NCBI GenBank assembly: GCA_964016885.1
Contig: OZ024742.1
Span: 11,709,181-11,773,180, forward strand
Length of the DNA stretch: 64,000 bases
Source: Eledone cirrhosa
Taxonomy: Eukaryota > Mollusca > Cephalopoda > Octopoda > Eledonidae
Reading direction: 5' to 3'
In this document: positions 27,721 through 40,745 of the stretch, one piece after another
How the letters are laid out: every line of letters starts with the position of its first letter
Position numbering within the stretch: the stretch's first letter is position 1
The notes under the pieces: model-generated
Seen by the model: the letters and a program-made list of their open reading frames with translations, nothing else
The model's database searches: none
Told to the model about the DNA's origin: nothing
Program-made: the position numbers and the translations under genes

Positions 27721-30700
27721 GTTAATTCCAGAATGTTAATTACAGAACGGTAATTTCAGAACGTTAATTCTATAACGTTAACTCAAGAATATTAATTCCA
27801 GAAAGTTAATTCCAGAACGTTATTTCCAGAACGTTAATTCCAGAATGTTAATTCCAGAACGTTAATTCCAGAACGTTATTTCCAGAAAGTTAATTCCAGA
27901 ACGTTAATTCCAGACCGTTAATTCCAGAACATTAATTACAGAACCTTAATTCGAGATCGTTAATTCCAGAACGTTAATTCCATAACGTTAATTCCAGAAC
28001 ACTAATTCCAGAACGTTAATTCCAGAACGTTAAATTCCGGAACATTAATTCCAGAACGTTAATTCCAGAAAGTAAATTCCAGAACATTAATTCCAGAACG
28101 TTAATGCCAAAACGTTTATTCCAGAAAGTTATTTTCAGATCAATAATTTCAGAACGATAATTCCAGAACATTTATTCCAGAACGTTAATTCCAGAACGTT
28201 AATTCTAAAACGCAATACCAGAAAGTTAATTCCAGAACGTTAATTCCAAAAAGTTACTTCCACAACGTTAATTCCAGAACGTTAATTCCAGAAACTTAAT
28301 TCCAGAAAGTTAATTCCAGAACGTTAATTCCAGAAAGTTAATTCCAGAACGTTAATTCCAGAACGTTAATTCCAGAACGTTAATTCCACAAAGTTATTTC
28401 CAGAACATTAATTCCAGTACGTTAATTCCAGAACGTTAATTCCAGAACGTTAATTCCAGAACGTTATTTCCAGAACATTAATTCCAGAACGGTAATTCCA
28501 GAACGTTAATTCCAAAATTTATTACCAGAATGTTAATTCCAGAAAGTTCATTCCAGAACGTTTATTCCCGAACATTAATTCCAGAACATTAATTCCAGAA
28601 CGTTAATCCCAGAACGTTAATTCCAGAACGGTAATTGCTGAACGTGAATTCCAGAACGTTAATTCCAGAAAGTTAATTCTAGAACATTAAGTCCAGAACG
28701 TTAATTCCAGAACGTTTACTAGAGAACGTTAATTCCAGAACGTTAATTCCGGAACGTTAATTCCAGAACGTTAATTCCAGAATGTTAATTCCAGAACCTA
28801 AATTCCAGAAAGTTAATTCCAGAACGTTACTTCCAGAACGTTAATTCCAGAAGATTCATTCAAAAATGTTAATTCCAGAACATTAATTCCAGAAAGTTAA
28901 TTCCAGAACGTTAATTCCATAACGTTAATTCCAGAAAGTTATTTCCAGAACGTTAATTCCAGAACGTTAATTCCATAAATTAATTCCAGAAAGTTAATTC
29001 CAGAACGTTAATTCCAGAAAGTTATTTCCAGAACGTTAATTCCAGAACGTTAATTCCAGAAAGTTAATTCCAGAACGTTAATTCCAGAAAGTTAATTCCA
29101 GAACGTTAATTCCAGAACGTTAATTCCAGAACGTTAAGTCCAGAAAGTTATTTCCGGAACATTAATTCCAGTACGTTAATTCCAGAACGTTAACTCCAGA
29201 ACGTTAATTCCGGAAAGTTATTTCCAGATCAATAATTTCAGAACGTTAATTCCAGAACGTTTATTCCAGAACGTTAATTCCAGAAAGTTATTTCCAGAAC
29301 ATTAATTTCAGAACATTAATTCCAGAACGCTAATTCCAGAACATTAATTCCAGAACGTTAATTCGAGAACGTTAATTCCATCACGTTAATTCCAGAACAT
29401 TAATTCCAGTACGTTAATTCAGAGAACGTTAATTACAGAACGTTAATTCCGGAAAGTTATTTCCAGATCAATAATTTCAGAACGTTAATTCCAGAACGTT
29501 TATTCCAGAACGTTCATTCCAGAACGTTAATTCCAGAACGTTAATTCCAGAACGTTAATTCCAGTACGTTAATTCCAGAACATTTATTCCAGAACGTTAA
29601 TTCCAGAACGTTAATTCCAGAAAGTTAATTCCAGAACGTTAATTCCAGAGCATTTATTCCAGAACGTTAAATCCAGAAAGTTAATTCCAGAACGTTAATT
29701 CCAGAACATTTATTCCAGAACGTTAATTCCAGAACGTTAATTCCAGAATGTTTATGCCAGAACGTTAATTCCAAAACGTTAATTTCAAAACTTTAATTCC
29801 ATAAAGATATTTTCAGATCATTAAATTCAGAACGTTAATTCCAGAACGTTAATTCCAGAAAGTTAATTCCAGTAGGTTAATTCATGAACGTTAATTCCAG
29901 AAAGTCAATTCCAGAATGTTAATTCCAGAGCGTTAATTCCAGAAAGTTAATTCCAGAACGTTAGTTCCGGAAAGTTATTTCCAGATCATTAATTTCAGAA
30001 CGTTAATTCCAGAACGTTTATTCCAGAACGGTAATTCCAGAACGTTAATTCCAGAAAGTTATTTCCAGAACATTAATTTCAGAACATTAATTCCAGAACG
30101 TTAATTCCAGAACATTAATTCCAGAACGTTAATTCGAGAACGTTAATTCCATCACGTTAATTCTAGAACATTAATTCCAGAACGTTAATTCCAGAACGTT
30201 AATTCCAGAATGTTAATACCAGAACGTTAATTCCAGAAAGTTAATTCCAGAAAGTTAATTCCAGAACGTTAATTCCAGAAAGTTATTTCCAGAACATTAA
30301 TTCCAGTACGTTAATTCAGAGAACGTTAATTCCAGAACGTTAATTCCGGAAAGTTATTTCCAGATCATTAATTTCAGAACGTTAATTCCAGAACGTTTAT
30401 TCCAGAACGTTAATTCCAGAACGTTAATTCCAGAACGTTAATTCCAGAACGTTAATTCCAGAACGTTAATTCCAGAACATTTATTCCAGAACGTTAATTC
30501 CAGAACGTTAATTCCAGAAAGTTAATTCCAGAACGTTAATTCCAGAACATTTATTCCAGAACGTTAATTCCAGAACATTAATTCCAGAATGTTTATGCCA
30601 GAACGTTAATTCCAAAACGTTAATTCTAAAACTTTAATTCCATAAAGATATTTTCAGATCATTAAATTCAGAACGTTAATTCCAGAACGTTAATTCCAGA

Positions 30701-31090
30701 ACGTTAATTCCAGAAAGTTAATTCCAGTAGGTTAATTCATGAACGTTAATTCCAGAAAGTCAATTCCAGAATGTTAATTCCAGAACGTTAATTCCAGAAA
30801 GTTAATTCCAGAATGTTAATTCCAGAAAGATAATTCCAGAACGTTAATTCCAGAAAGTTATTTCCAGAACATTAATTCCAGTACGTTAATTCAGAGAACG
30901 TTAATTCCAGAACGTTAATTCCGGAAAGTTATTTCCAGATCATTAATTTCAGAACGTTAATTCCAGAACGTTTATTCCAGAACGTTAATTCCAGAACGTT
31001 AATTCCAGAAAGTTAATTCAGAACGTTAATTCCAGAAAGTTAATTCCAGGACGTTAATTCCAGAACGTTAATTCCAGAACGTTAATTCCA
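27720..31090 (+). repeat. Mosaic satellite segment
   Basis: Pure 14-bp units without a clean long period. It mixes stretches resembling 24-26 kb with the first examples of a block that dominates further right: AATTCGAGAACGTTAATTCC followed by ATCACGTTAATTCTAGAAC, and a 15-bp unit TTCAGAGAACGTTAA (near 29,419, 30,310 and 30,890). About 29,881-31,060 reappears at about 33,230-34,345. Confidence 0.7.
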
Positions 31091-33230
31091 GAACGTTAAT
31101 TCCATAACGTTAATTCCAAAACCTTAATTCCAGAATGTCAATTCCAGAATGTTAATTCCAGAATGTTAATTCCAGAAGGTTAATTCCAGAAAGTTAATTC
31201 CTGAGCGTTAATTCCAAAACTTTCATTCCAAAAAGTTAATTACAGAACGTTAATTCCAGAACATTAATTCCAGAACTTTAATTCCAGAACGTTAATTCCA
31301 TGACGTTAATTCCGAAACATTAATTCCAGAACGTTTATTCCAGAACGTTAATTAAAGAACGTTAATTCCAGAATGTTAATTCCAGAATATTAATTCCAGA
31401 ACGTTAATTCTAGAACGTTAATGCAAGAGAGTTAATTCCAGAAGGTTAATTCAAGAACGTTAATTCCAGAAAGTTAATTCCAGAACGTTAATTCCACAAC
31501 GTTAATGCCAAAACGTTAATTCCAGAAAGTTATTTTCAGATCATTAATTTCATAACGTTAATTCCAGAACATTTATTCCAGAACGTTAATTCCAGAATGT
31601 TTATTCTAGAACGTTAATACCAGAAAGCTAATTCCAGAACGTTAATTCCAGAACGTTAATTCCAGAACGTTACTTCCAGAAGGTTAATTGCAGAACATTA
31701 ATTCCATCCCGTTAATTCCTGAACGTTAATTCCAGAACGTTTATTCCAGAACATTAATTTCAGAACGTTAATTCCAGAACGATAATTTCAGAAACGTTAA
31801 TTCCAGAAAGTTAATTCCTGAACGTTAATTCCAGAACCTAAATTCCAGAACGTTAATTCCAGAACGTTAATTCCATAGCGTTAATTCCAGAACATTAATT
31901 CCAGAACGTTAATTCCAGAACGTTAAATCCGGAACGTTAATTCCAGAACGTTTATTCCAGAGCGTTAATTCCAGAACTTTTTTGCCAGAACGTTAATTAC
32001 AGAGCGTTAATTTCAGAACGTTAATTTCAGAACGTTAATTCTAGAATGTTAATTCCAGAACGTTATTTACGGAGCGTTAATTCCAGAAAGATAATTCCAG
32101 AACGTTAATTCCACAACGTTAATTCGAGAAAGTTAATTCCAGAACGTTAATTCCGGTAAGTTAATTGCAGAAAGTTGATTCTAGAAGGTTAATTCCAGAA
32201 CGTTAATTCCAGAACGTTAATTCCAGAACGTTAATACCAGAACGTTAATTCCAGAACGTTAATTCCAGAAAGTTAATTTTAGAACGTTAATTCCAGAACG
32301 TTTATTCCAGAACGTTAATTGCAGAACGTTAATTCCAGAATGTCAATTCCAGAATGTTAATTCCAGAATGTTAATTCCAGAAGGTTAATTCGAGAAAGAT
32401 AATTCTACAACGTTAATTCCAGAACGTTAATTCAAGAAAGATAATTCTAGAACGTTAAATCCAGAACGTTAATTCCAGAACGTTTATTCCAGAACGTTAA
32501 TTCCTGAACATTAATTCCAGAACGGTAATTCCAGTACGTTAATTCCAGAACGTTAATTCCGGAACGTTAATTCCAGAACATTAATTCCGGAACGTTAATT
32601 CAGGAACGTTAATTCGAGAACGTTAATTCCAGAACGTTAATTCCAGTACGTTAATTCCAGAACGTTAATTCCAGAAAGTTAATTCCAGAACGGTAATTAC
32701 AGAACGTTAATTCCAGAAAGTTATTTCGAGAAAATTAATTTCAGAACGTTAATTCCAGAACGTTAATTCCAGAACATTAATTCCAGAACGTTAATTCCAG
32801 AACGTTAATTCCATAACCTTAATAGCAGAACATTAATTCCGGAGCGTTAATTCCAGAACGTTAATTCCACAACGTTAATTCAAGAACGTTTATGTCAGAA
32901 CGTTATTTCCAGAAAGTTATTTCCAGAACATTTATTCCAGTACGTTAATTGCAGAACGTTTATTCCAGAACGTTAATACCAGAACGTTAATTCCAGAACG
33001 TTAATTCCGGAAAGTTATTTTCAGATCATTAATTTCAGAAAGTTATTTCCAGAATGTTTATTCCAGAACGTTAATTCCAGAACGTTAATTCCAGAAAGTT
33101 ATTTCCAGAACATTAATTTCAGAACATTAATTCCAGAACGTTAATTCCAGAACATTAATTCCAGAACGTTAATTACAGAACGTTAATTTCCATAACGTTA
33201 ATTCTAGAACATTAATTCCAGAACGTTAAT
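31090..33230 (+). repeat. Block duplicated from 21.6-23.85 kb, lying between two related blocks
   Basis: Unit order matches 21,610-23,806 closely. Both flanks belong to one other block: the units before it (about 29,881-31,060) are repeated immediately after it (about 33,230-34,345, TTCATGAACG at 29,880 and 33,230, offset ~3,350 bp). A private difference is GACCGTTAATTCC at 23,461 versus GAGCGTTAATTCC here. Confidence 0.75.
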
Positions 33231-36200
33231 TCATGAACGTTAATTCCAGAAAGTCAATTCCAGAATGTTAATTCCAGAGCGTTAATTCCAGAAAGTTAAT
33301 TCCAGAACGTTAATTCCGGAAAGTTATTTCCAGATAATTAATTTCAGAACGTTAATTCCAGAACGTTTATTCCAGAACGGTAATTCCAGAACGTTAATTC
33401 CAGAAAGTTATTTCCAGAACATTAATTTCAGAACATTAATTCCAGAACGTTAATTCCAGAACATTAATTCCAGAACGTTAATTCGAGAACGTTAATTCCA
33501 TCACGTTAATTCTAGAACATTAATTCCAGAACGTTAATTCCAGAACGTTAATTCCAGAATGTTAATACCAGAACGTTAATTCCAGAACGTTAATTCCAGA
33601 AAGTTAATTCCAGAACGTTAATTCCAGAAAGTTATTTCCAGAACATTAATTCCAGTACGTTAATTCAGAGAACGTTAATTCCAGAACGTTAATTCCGGAA
33701 AGTTATTTCCAGATCATTAATTTCAGAACGTTAATTCCAGAACGTTTATTCCAGAACGTTAATTCCAGAACGTTAATTCCAGAACGTTAATTCCAGAGCG
33801 TTAATTCCAGAACGTTAATTCCAGAACATTTATTCCAGAACGTTAATTCCAGAACGTTAATTCCAGAAAGTTAATTCCAGAACGTTAATTCCAGAACATT
33901 TATTCCAGAACGTTAATTCCAGAACATTAATTCCAGAATGTTTATGCCAGAACGTTAATTCCAAAACGTTAATTCTAAAACTTTAATTCCATAAAGATAT
34001 TTTCAGATCATTAAATTCAGAACGTTAATTCCAGAACGTTAATTCCAGAACGTTAATTCCAGAAAGTTAATTCCAGTAGGTTAATTCATGAACGTTAATT
34101 CCAGAAAGTCAATTCCAGAATGTTAATTCCAGAACGTTAATTCCAGAAAGTTAATTCCAGAATGTTAATTCCAGAAAGATAATTCCAGAACGTTAATTCC
34201 GGAAAGTTATTTCCAGATCATTAATTTCAGAACGTTAATTCCAGAACGTTTATTCCAGAACGTTAATTCCAGAACGTTAATTCCAGAAAGTTAATTCAGA
34301 ACGTTAATTCCAGAAAGTTAATTCCAGGACGTTAATTCCAGAACGTTAATTCCAGAAAGTTAATTCCAGAACGTTAATTCCAGAACATTAATTCCAGAAC
34401 GTTAATTCGAGAACGTTAATTCCATCACGTTAATTCTAGAACATTAATTCCAGAACGTTAATGCCAGAACGTTAATTCCAGAACGTTAATACCAGAACGT
34501 TAATTCCAGAACGTTAATTCCAGAAAGTTAATTCCAGAACGTTAATTCCAGAAAGTTAATTCCAGAACATTAATTCCAGTACGTTAATTCAGAGAACATT
34601 AATTACAGAACGTTAATTCCGGAAAGTTATTTCCAGATCAATAATTTCAGAACGTTAATTCCAGAACGTTTATTCCAGAACGTTAATTTCAGAACGTTAA
34701 TTCCAGAACGCTAATTCCAGAACGTTAATTCCAGAACGTTAATTCCAGAACATTTATTCCAGAACGTTAATTCCAGAACGTTAATTCCAGAAAGTTAATT
34801 CCAGAACGTTAATTCCAGAGCATTTATTCCAGAACGTTAATTCCAGAAAGTTAATTCCAGAACGTTAATTCCAGAACATTTATTCCAGAACGTTAATTCC
34901 AGAACGTTAATTCCAGAATGTTTATGCCAGAACGTTAATTCCAAAACGTTAATTCCAGAACGTTTATTCCAGAACGTTAATTCCAGAACGTTAATTCCAG
35001 AAAGTTAATTCCAGTAGGTTAATTCATGAACGTTAATTCCAGAAAGTCAATTCCAGAATGTTAATTCCAGAGCGTTAATTCCAGAAAGTTAATTCCAGAA
35101 CGTTAATTCCGGAAAGTTATTTCCAGATCATTAATTTCAGAACGTTAATCCCAGAACGTTTATTCCAGAACGGTAATTCCAGAACGTTAATTCCAGAAAG
35201 TTATTTCCAGAACATTAATTTCAGAACATTAATTCCAGAACGTTAATTCCAGAACATTAATTCCAGAACGTTAATTCGAGAACGTTAATTCCATCACGTT
35301 AATTCTAGAACATTAATTCCACAACGTTAATTCAAGAACGTTAATTCCAGAACGTTAATACCAGAACGTTAATTCCAGAACGTTAATTCCAGAAAGTTAA
35401 TTCCAGAACGTTAATTCCAGAAAGTTATTTCCAGAACATTAATTCCAGTACGTTAATTCAGAGAACATTAATTCCAGAACGTTAATTCCGGAAAGTTATT
35501 TCCAGATCATTAATTTCAGAACGTTAATTCCAGAACGTTTATTCCAGAACGTTAATTCCAGAAAGTTAATTCCAGTAGGTTAATTCATGAACGTTAATTC
35601 CAGAAAGTCAATTCCAGAACGTTAATTCCAGAACGTTAATTCCAGAACGTTAATTCCAGAACGTTAATTCCAGAACATTTATTCCAGAACGTTAATTCCA
35701 GAACGTTAATTCCAGAAAGTTAATTCCAGAACGTTAATTCCAGAACATTTATTCCAGAACGTTAATTCCAGAACGTTAATTCCAGAATGTTTATGCCAGA
35801 ACGTTAATTCCAAAACGTTAATTCCAAAACTTTAATTCCATAAAGATATTTTCAGATCATTAAATTCAGAACGTTAATTCCAGAACGTTAATTCCAGAAT
35901 GTTAATTCCAGAATGTTAATTCCAGAACGTTAATTCCAGAAAGTTAATTCCAGAACGTTAATTCCAGAAAGTTAATTCCAGAACGTTAATTCCAGAAAGT
36001 TATTTCCAGAACATTAATTCCAGTACGTTAATTCAGAGAACGTTAATTCCAGAACGTTAATTCCGGAAAGTTATTTCCAGATCATTAATTTCAGAACGTT
36101 AATTCCAGAACGTTTATTCCAGAACGTTAATTCCAGAACGTTAATTCCAGAACGTTAATTCCAGAACGTTTATTCCAGAACGTTAATTCCTGAACGTTAA

Positions 36201-39088
36201 TTCCAGAACGGTAATTCCAGAACGTTAATTCCATAACGTTAATTCCAGAACGTTAATTCCAGAACGTTTATGCCAGAACGTTAATTCCAGAACGTTAATT
36301 CCAGTACGTTAATTCCAGAACGTTAATTCCAGAACGTTAATTCCAGAAAGTTAATTCCAGAACGTTAATTCCAGAAAGTTATTTCCAGAACATTAATTCC
36401 AGTACGTTAATTCAGAGAACGTTAATTCCAGAACGTTAATTCCGGAAAGTTATTTCCAGATCATTAATTTCAGAACGTTAATTCCAGAACGTTTATTCCA
36501 GAACGTTAATTCCAGAACGTTAATTCCAGAACGTTAATTCCAGAACGTTTATTCCAGAACGTTAATTCCTGAACGTTAATTCCAGAACGGTAATTCCAGA
36601 ACGTTAATTCCATAACGTTAATTCCAGAACGTTAATTCCAGAACGTTTATGCCAGAACGTTAATTCCAGAACGTTAATTCCAGTACGTTAATTCCAGAAC
36701 GTTAATTCCAGAAAGTTAATTCCAGAAGGTTAATTACAGAACGTTAATTCCAGAAAGTTATTTCGAGAACATTAATTTCAGAACATATAATTCCAGAACG
36801 TTAATTCCAGAACATTAATTCCAGAACGTTAATTCCAGAACGTTAATTCCATAACGTTAATTCCAGAACATTAATTCCGGAGCGTTAATTCCAGATCGTT
36901 AATTCCACAACGTTAATTCAAGAACGTTTATGCCAGAACGTTAATTCCAGAAAGTTATTTCCAGAACATTAATTCCAGTACGTTAATTCCAGAACGTTTA
37001 TTCCAGAACGTTAATTCCAGAACATTAATTCCAAAACGTTAATTCCAAAAAGTTAATTCCAGAACATTAATTCCAGAACGTTAATGCCAAAACGTTTATT
37101 CCAGAAAGTTATTTTCAGATCATTAATTTCAGAACGTTAATTCCAGAACATTTATTCAAGAACGTTAATTCCAGAACGTTAATTCTAAAACGTTAATACC
37201 AGAAAGTTAATTCCAGAACGTTAATTCCAGAAACTTAATTCCAGAAACTTAATTCCAGAAAGTTAATTCCAGAACGTTAATTCCAGAAAGTTAATTCCAG
37301 AACGTTAATTCCAGAACGTTAATTCCAGAACGTTAATTCCAGAAAGTTAATTCCAGAACGTTTATGCCAAAACGTTAATTCCAGAACGGAAATTCCAGAG
37401 CATTAATTCCAGAACGTTAATTCCAGAACGTTAATACCAGAACGTTAATTCCAGAACGTTATTTCCAGAAAATTAATTCCAGAACGTTAATTCCAGAAGG
37501 TTAATTCCAGAACGTTAATTCCGGAAAGTTATTTCCAGATCATTAATTTCAGAACGTTAATTCCAGAACGTTTATTCCAGAACGTTAATTCCAGAACGTT
37601 AATTCCAGAAAGTTATTTCCAGAACATTAATTTCAGAACATTAATTCCAGAACTTTAATTCCAGAACATTAATTCCAGAACGTTAATTCGAGAACGTTAA
37701 TTCCATCACGTTAATTCTAGAACATTAATTCCAGAATTTTAATTCCAGAACGTTAATTCCAGAACGTTAATACCAGAACGTTAATTCCAGAACGTTAATT
37801 CCAGAAAATTAATTCCAGAACGTTAATTCCAGAAAGTTATTTCCAGAACATTAATTCCAGTACGTTAATTCAGAGAACGTTAATTCCAGAACGTTAATTC
37901 CGGATAGTTATTTCCAGATCATTAATTCCAGAACGTTTATTCCAGAACGTTTATTCCAGAACGTTAATTCCAGAACGTTAATTCCAGAACGTTAATTCCA
38001 GAACGTTAATTCCAGAACATTTATTCCAGAACGTTAATTCCAGAACGTTAATTCCAGAATGTTTATGCCAGAACGTTAATTCCAAAACGTTAATTCCAAA
38101 ACTTTAATTCCATAAAGATATTTTCAGATCATTAAATTCAGAACGTTAATTCCAGAACGTTAATTCCAGAACGTTAATTCCAGAAAATTAATTCCAGTAG
38201 GTTAATTCATGAACGTTAATTCCAGATAGTCAATTCCAGAATGTTAATTCCAGAACGTTAATTCCAGAACGTTAATTCCAGAAAGTTATTTCCAGAACAT
38301 TAATTCCAGTAAGTTAATTCAGAGAACGTTAATTCCAGAACGTTAATTCCGGAAAGTTATTTCCAGATCATTAATTTCAGAACGTTAATTCCAGAACGTT
38401 TATTCCAGAACGTTAATTCTAGAACGTTAATTCCAGAACGTTTATTCCAGAACGTTAATTCCTGAACGTTAATTCCAGAACGGTAATTCCAGAACGTTAA
38501 TTCCATAATGTTAATTCCAGAACGTTTATGCCAGAACGTTAATTCCAGAACGTTAATTCCAGTACGTTAATTCCAGAACGTTAATTCCAGAAAGTTAATT
38601 CCAGAACGTTAATTACAGAACGTTAATTCCAGAAAGTTATTTCGAGAACATTAATTTCAGAACGTTAATTCCAGAACATTAATTCCAGAACGTTAATTCC
38701 AGAACGTTAATTCAATAACGTTAATTCCAGAACATTAATTTCGGAGCGTTAATTCCAGATCGTTAATTCCACAACGTTAATTCAAGAACGTTTATGCCAG
38801 AATGTTAATTCCAGAAAGTTATTTCCAGAACATTAATTCCAGTACGTTAATTCCAGAACGTTTATTCCAGAACGTTAATTCCAGAAAATTAATTCCAGAA
38901 CGTTAATTCCAAAAAGTTAATTCCAGAACATTAATTCCAGAACGTTAATGCCAAAACGTTTATTCCAGAAAGTTATTTTCTGATCATTAATTTCAGAACG
39001 TTAATTCCAGAACATTTATTCAAGAACGTTAATTCCATAACGTTAATTCTAAAACGTTAATACCAGAAAGTTAATTCCAGAACGTTAA
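33230..39088 (+). repeat. Irregular higher-order region of recurring ~0.4-1 kb blocks
   Basis: Several versions of one block recur, marked by the 15-bp unit TTCAGAGAACGTTAA (near 33,663, 34,578, 35,457, 36,031, 36,410, 37,869 and 38,317), then CCGGAAAGTTATTTCCAGAT and the AACATTTATTCC units. Spacing is irregular, so this looks like an unhomogenised precursor of the regular repeat at 46-54 kb. A 379-bp tandem duplication lies inside. Confidence 0.7.
35976..36730 (+). repeat. Local tandem duplication, 379-bp period
   Basis: ATTCAGAGAA occurs at 36,031 and 36,410, and the flanking units agree across the whole interval, including TTCCTGAACG and GAACGTTTATGCC. 379 equals 27 units plus 1 bp, the extra base coming from the single 15-bp unit in each copy. 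Confidence 0.75.
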
Positions 39089-40745
39089 TTCCAGAAAGTT
39101 AATTCCAGAACGTTAATTCCAGAAAGTTAATTCCAGAACGTTAATTCCACAACGTTAATTCCAGAACGTTAATTCCAGAAAGTTAATTCCAGAACGTTTA
39201 TGCCAAAACGTTAATTCCAGAACGGAAATTCCAGAACATTAATTCCAGAACGTTAATTCCAGAACGTTAATACCAGAACGTTAATTCCAGAACGTTATTT
39301 CCAGAAAGTTAATTCCAGAACGTTAATTCTAGAAGGTTAATTCCAGAACGTTAATTCCAGAAAGTTATTTTCAAATCATTAATTTCAGAACGTTAATTCC
39401 AGAACGTTAATTCTAGAATGTTAATTCCAGATCATTAATTCCAGAACGTTAAATTCCTAAACGTTAATTCCTGAACGTTTATGCCAGAACCTTAATTCCA
39501 GAAAGTTATTTCCAGAACATTAATTCCAGTACGTTAATTCCAGAACGTTAATTCCAGAACGTTAATTACGGAAATTTATTTCCAGATCGTTAATTTCAGA
39601 ACGTTAATTCCAGAAAGTTAATTCCAGAACGTTAATTCCAGAACATTTATTCCAGAACGTTAATTCCAGAACGTTAATTCCAGAACGTTTATGCCAGAAC
39701 GTTAATTCCAAAACGTTAATTCCATAAAGATATTTTCAGATCATTAATTTCAGAACGTTAATTCCAGAACTTTTTTTGCAGAAAGTTAATTCCAGAAAGT
39801 TTATTCCAGAACGTTAATTCCAGAAGGTTAATTACAGAAAGTTAATTCCAGAACGTTGATTCCAGAACATTTATTCCAGAACGTAAATTCCAGAACTGTA
39901 ATTCCAGAACGTTAATTCCAGAAACTTAATTCCAGAAACTTAATTCCAGAAAGTTAATTCCAGAACGTTAATTCCAGAAAGTTAATTCCAGAACGTTAAT
40001 TCCAGAACGTTAATTCCAGAACGTTAATTCCAGAAAGTTAATTCCAGAACGTTTATGCCAAAACGTTAATTCCAGAACGGAAATTCCAGAACATTAATTC
40101 CAGAACGTTAATTCCAGAACGTTAATACCAGAACGTTAATTCCAGAACGTTATTTCCAGAAAGTTAATTCCAGAACGTTAATTCTAGAAGGTTAATTCCA
40201 GAACGTTAATTCCAGAAAGTTATTTTCAAATCATTAATTTCAGAACGTTAATTCCAGAACGTTAATTCTAGAATGTTAATTCCAGATCATTAATTCCAGA
40301 ACGTTAAATTCCTAAACGTTAATTCCTGAACGTTTATGCCAGAACCTTAATTCCAGAAAGTTATTTCCAGAACATTAATTCCAGTACGTTAATTCCAGAA
40401 CGTTAATTCCAGAACGTTAATTACGGAAATTTATTTCCAGATCGTTAATTTCAGAACATTAATTCCAGAAAGTTAATTCCAGAACGTTAATTCCAGAACA
40501 TTTATTCCAGAACGTTAATTCCAGAACGTTAATTCCAGAACGTTTATGCCAGAACGTTAATTCCAAAACGTTAATTCCATAAAGATATTTTCAGATCATT
40601 AATTTCAGAACGTTAATTCCAGAACTTTTTTTGCAGAATGTTAATTCCAGAAAGTTTATTCCAGAACGTTAATTCCAGAACGTTAATTACAGAAAGTTAA
40701 TTCCAGAACGTTGATTCCAGAACATTTATTCCAGAACGTTAATTC
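39089..40745 (+). repeat. Local tandem duplication, 855-bp period
   Basis: The off-length marker AAATTCCTAAACG is at 39,451 and 40,306, and the GAACTTTTTTTGCAGAA landmark is also repeated (about 39,768 and 40,623). 855 equals 61 units plus 1 bp. Small differences (GATCGTTAATTTCAGAACGTT versus ...AACATT) show the copies are not identical. Confidence 0.75.
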
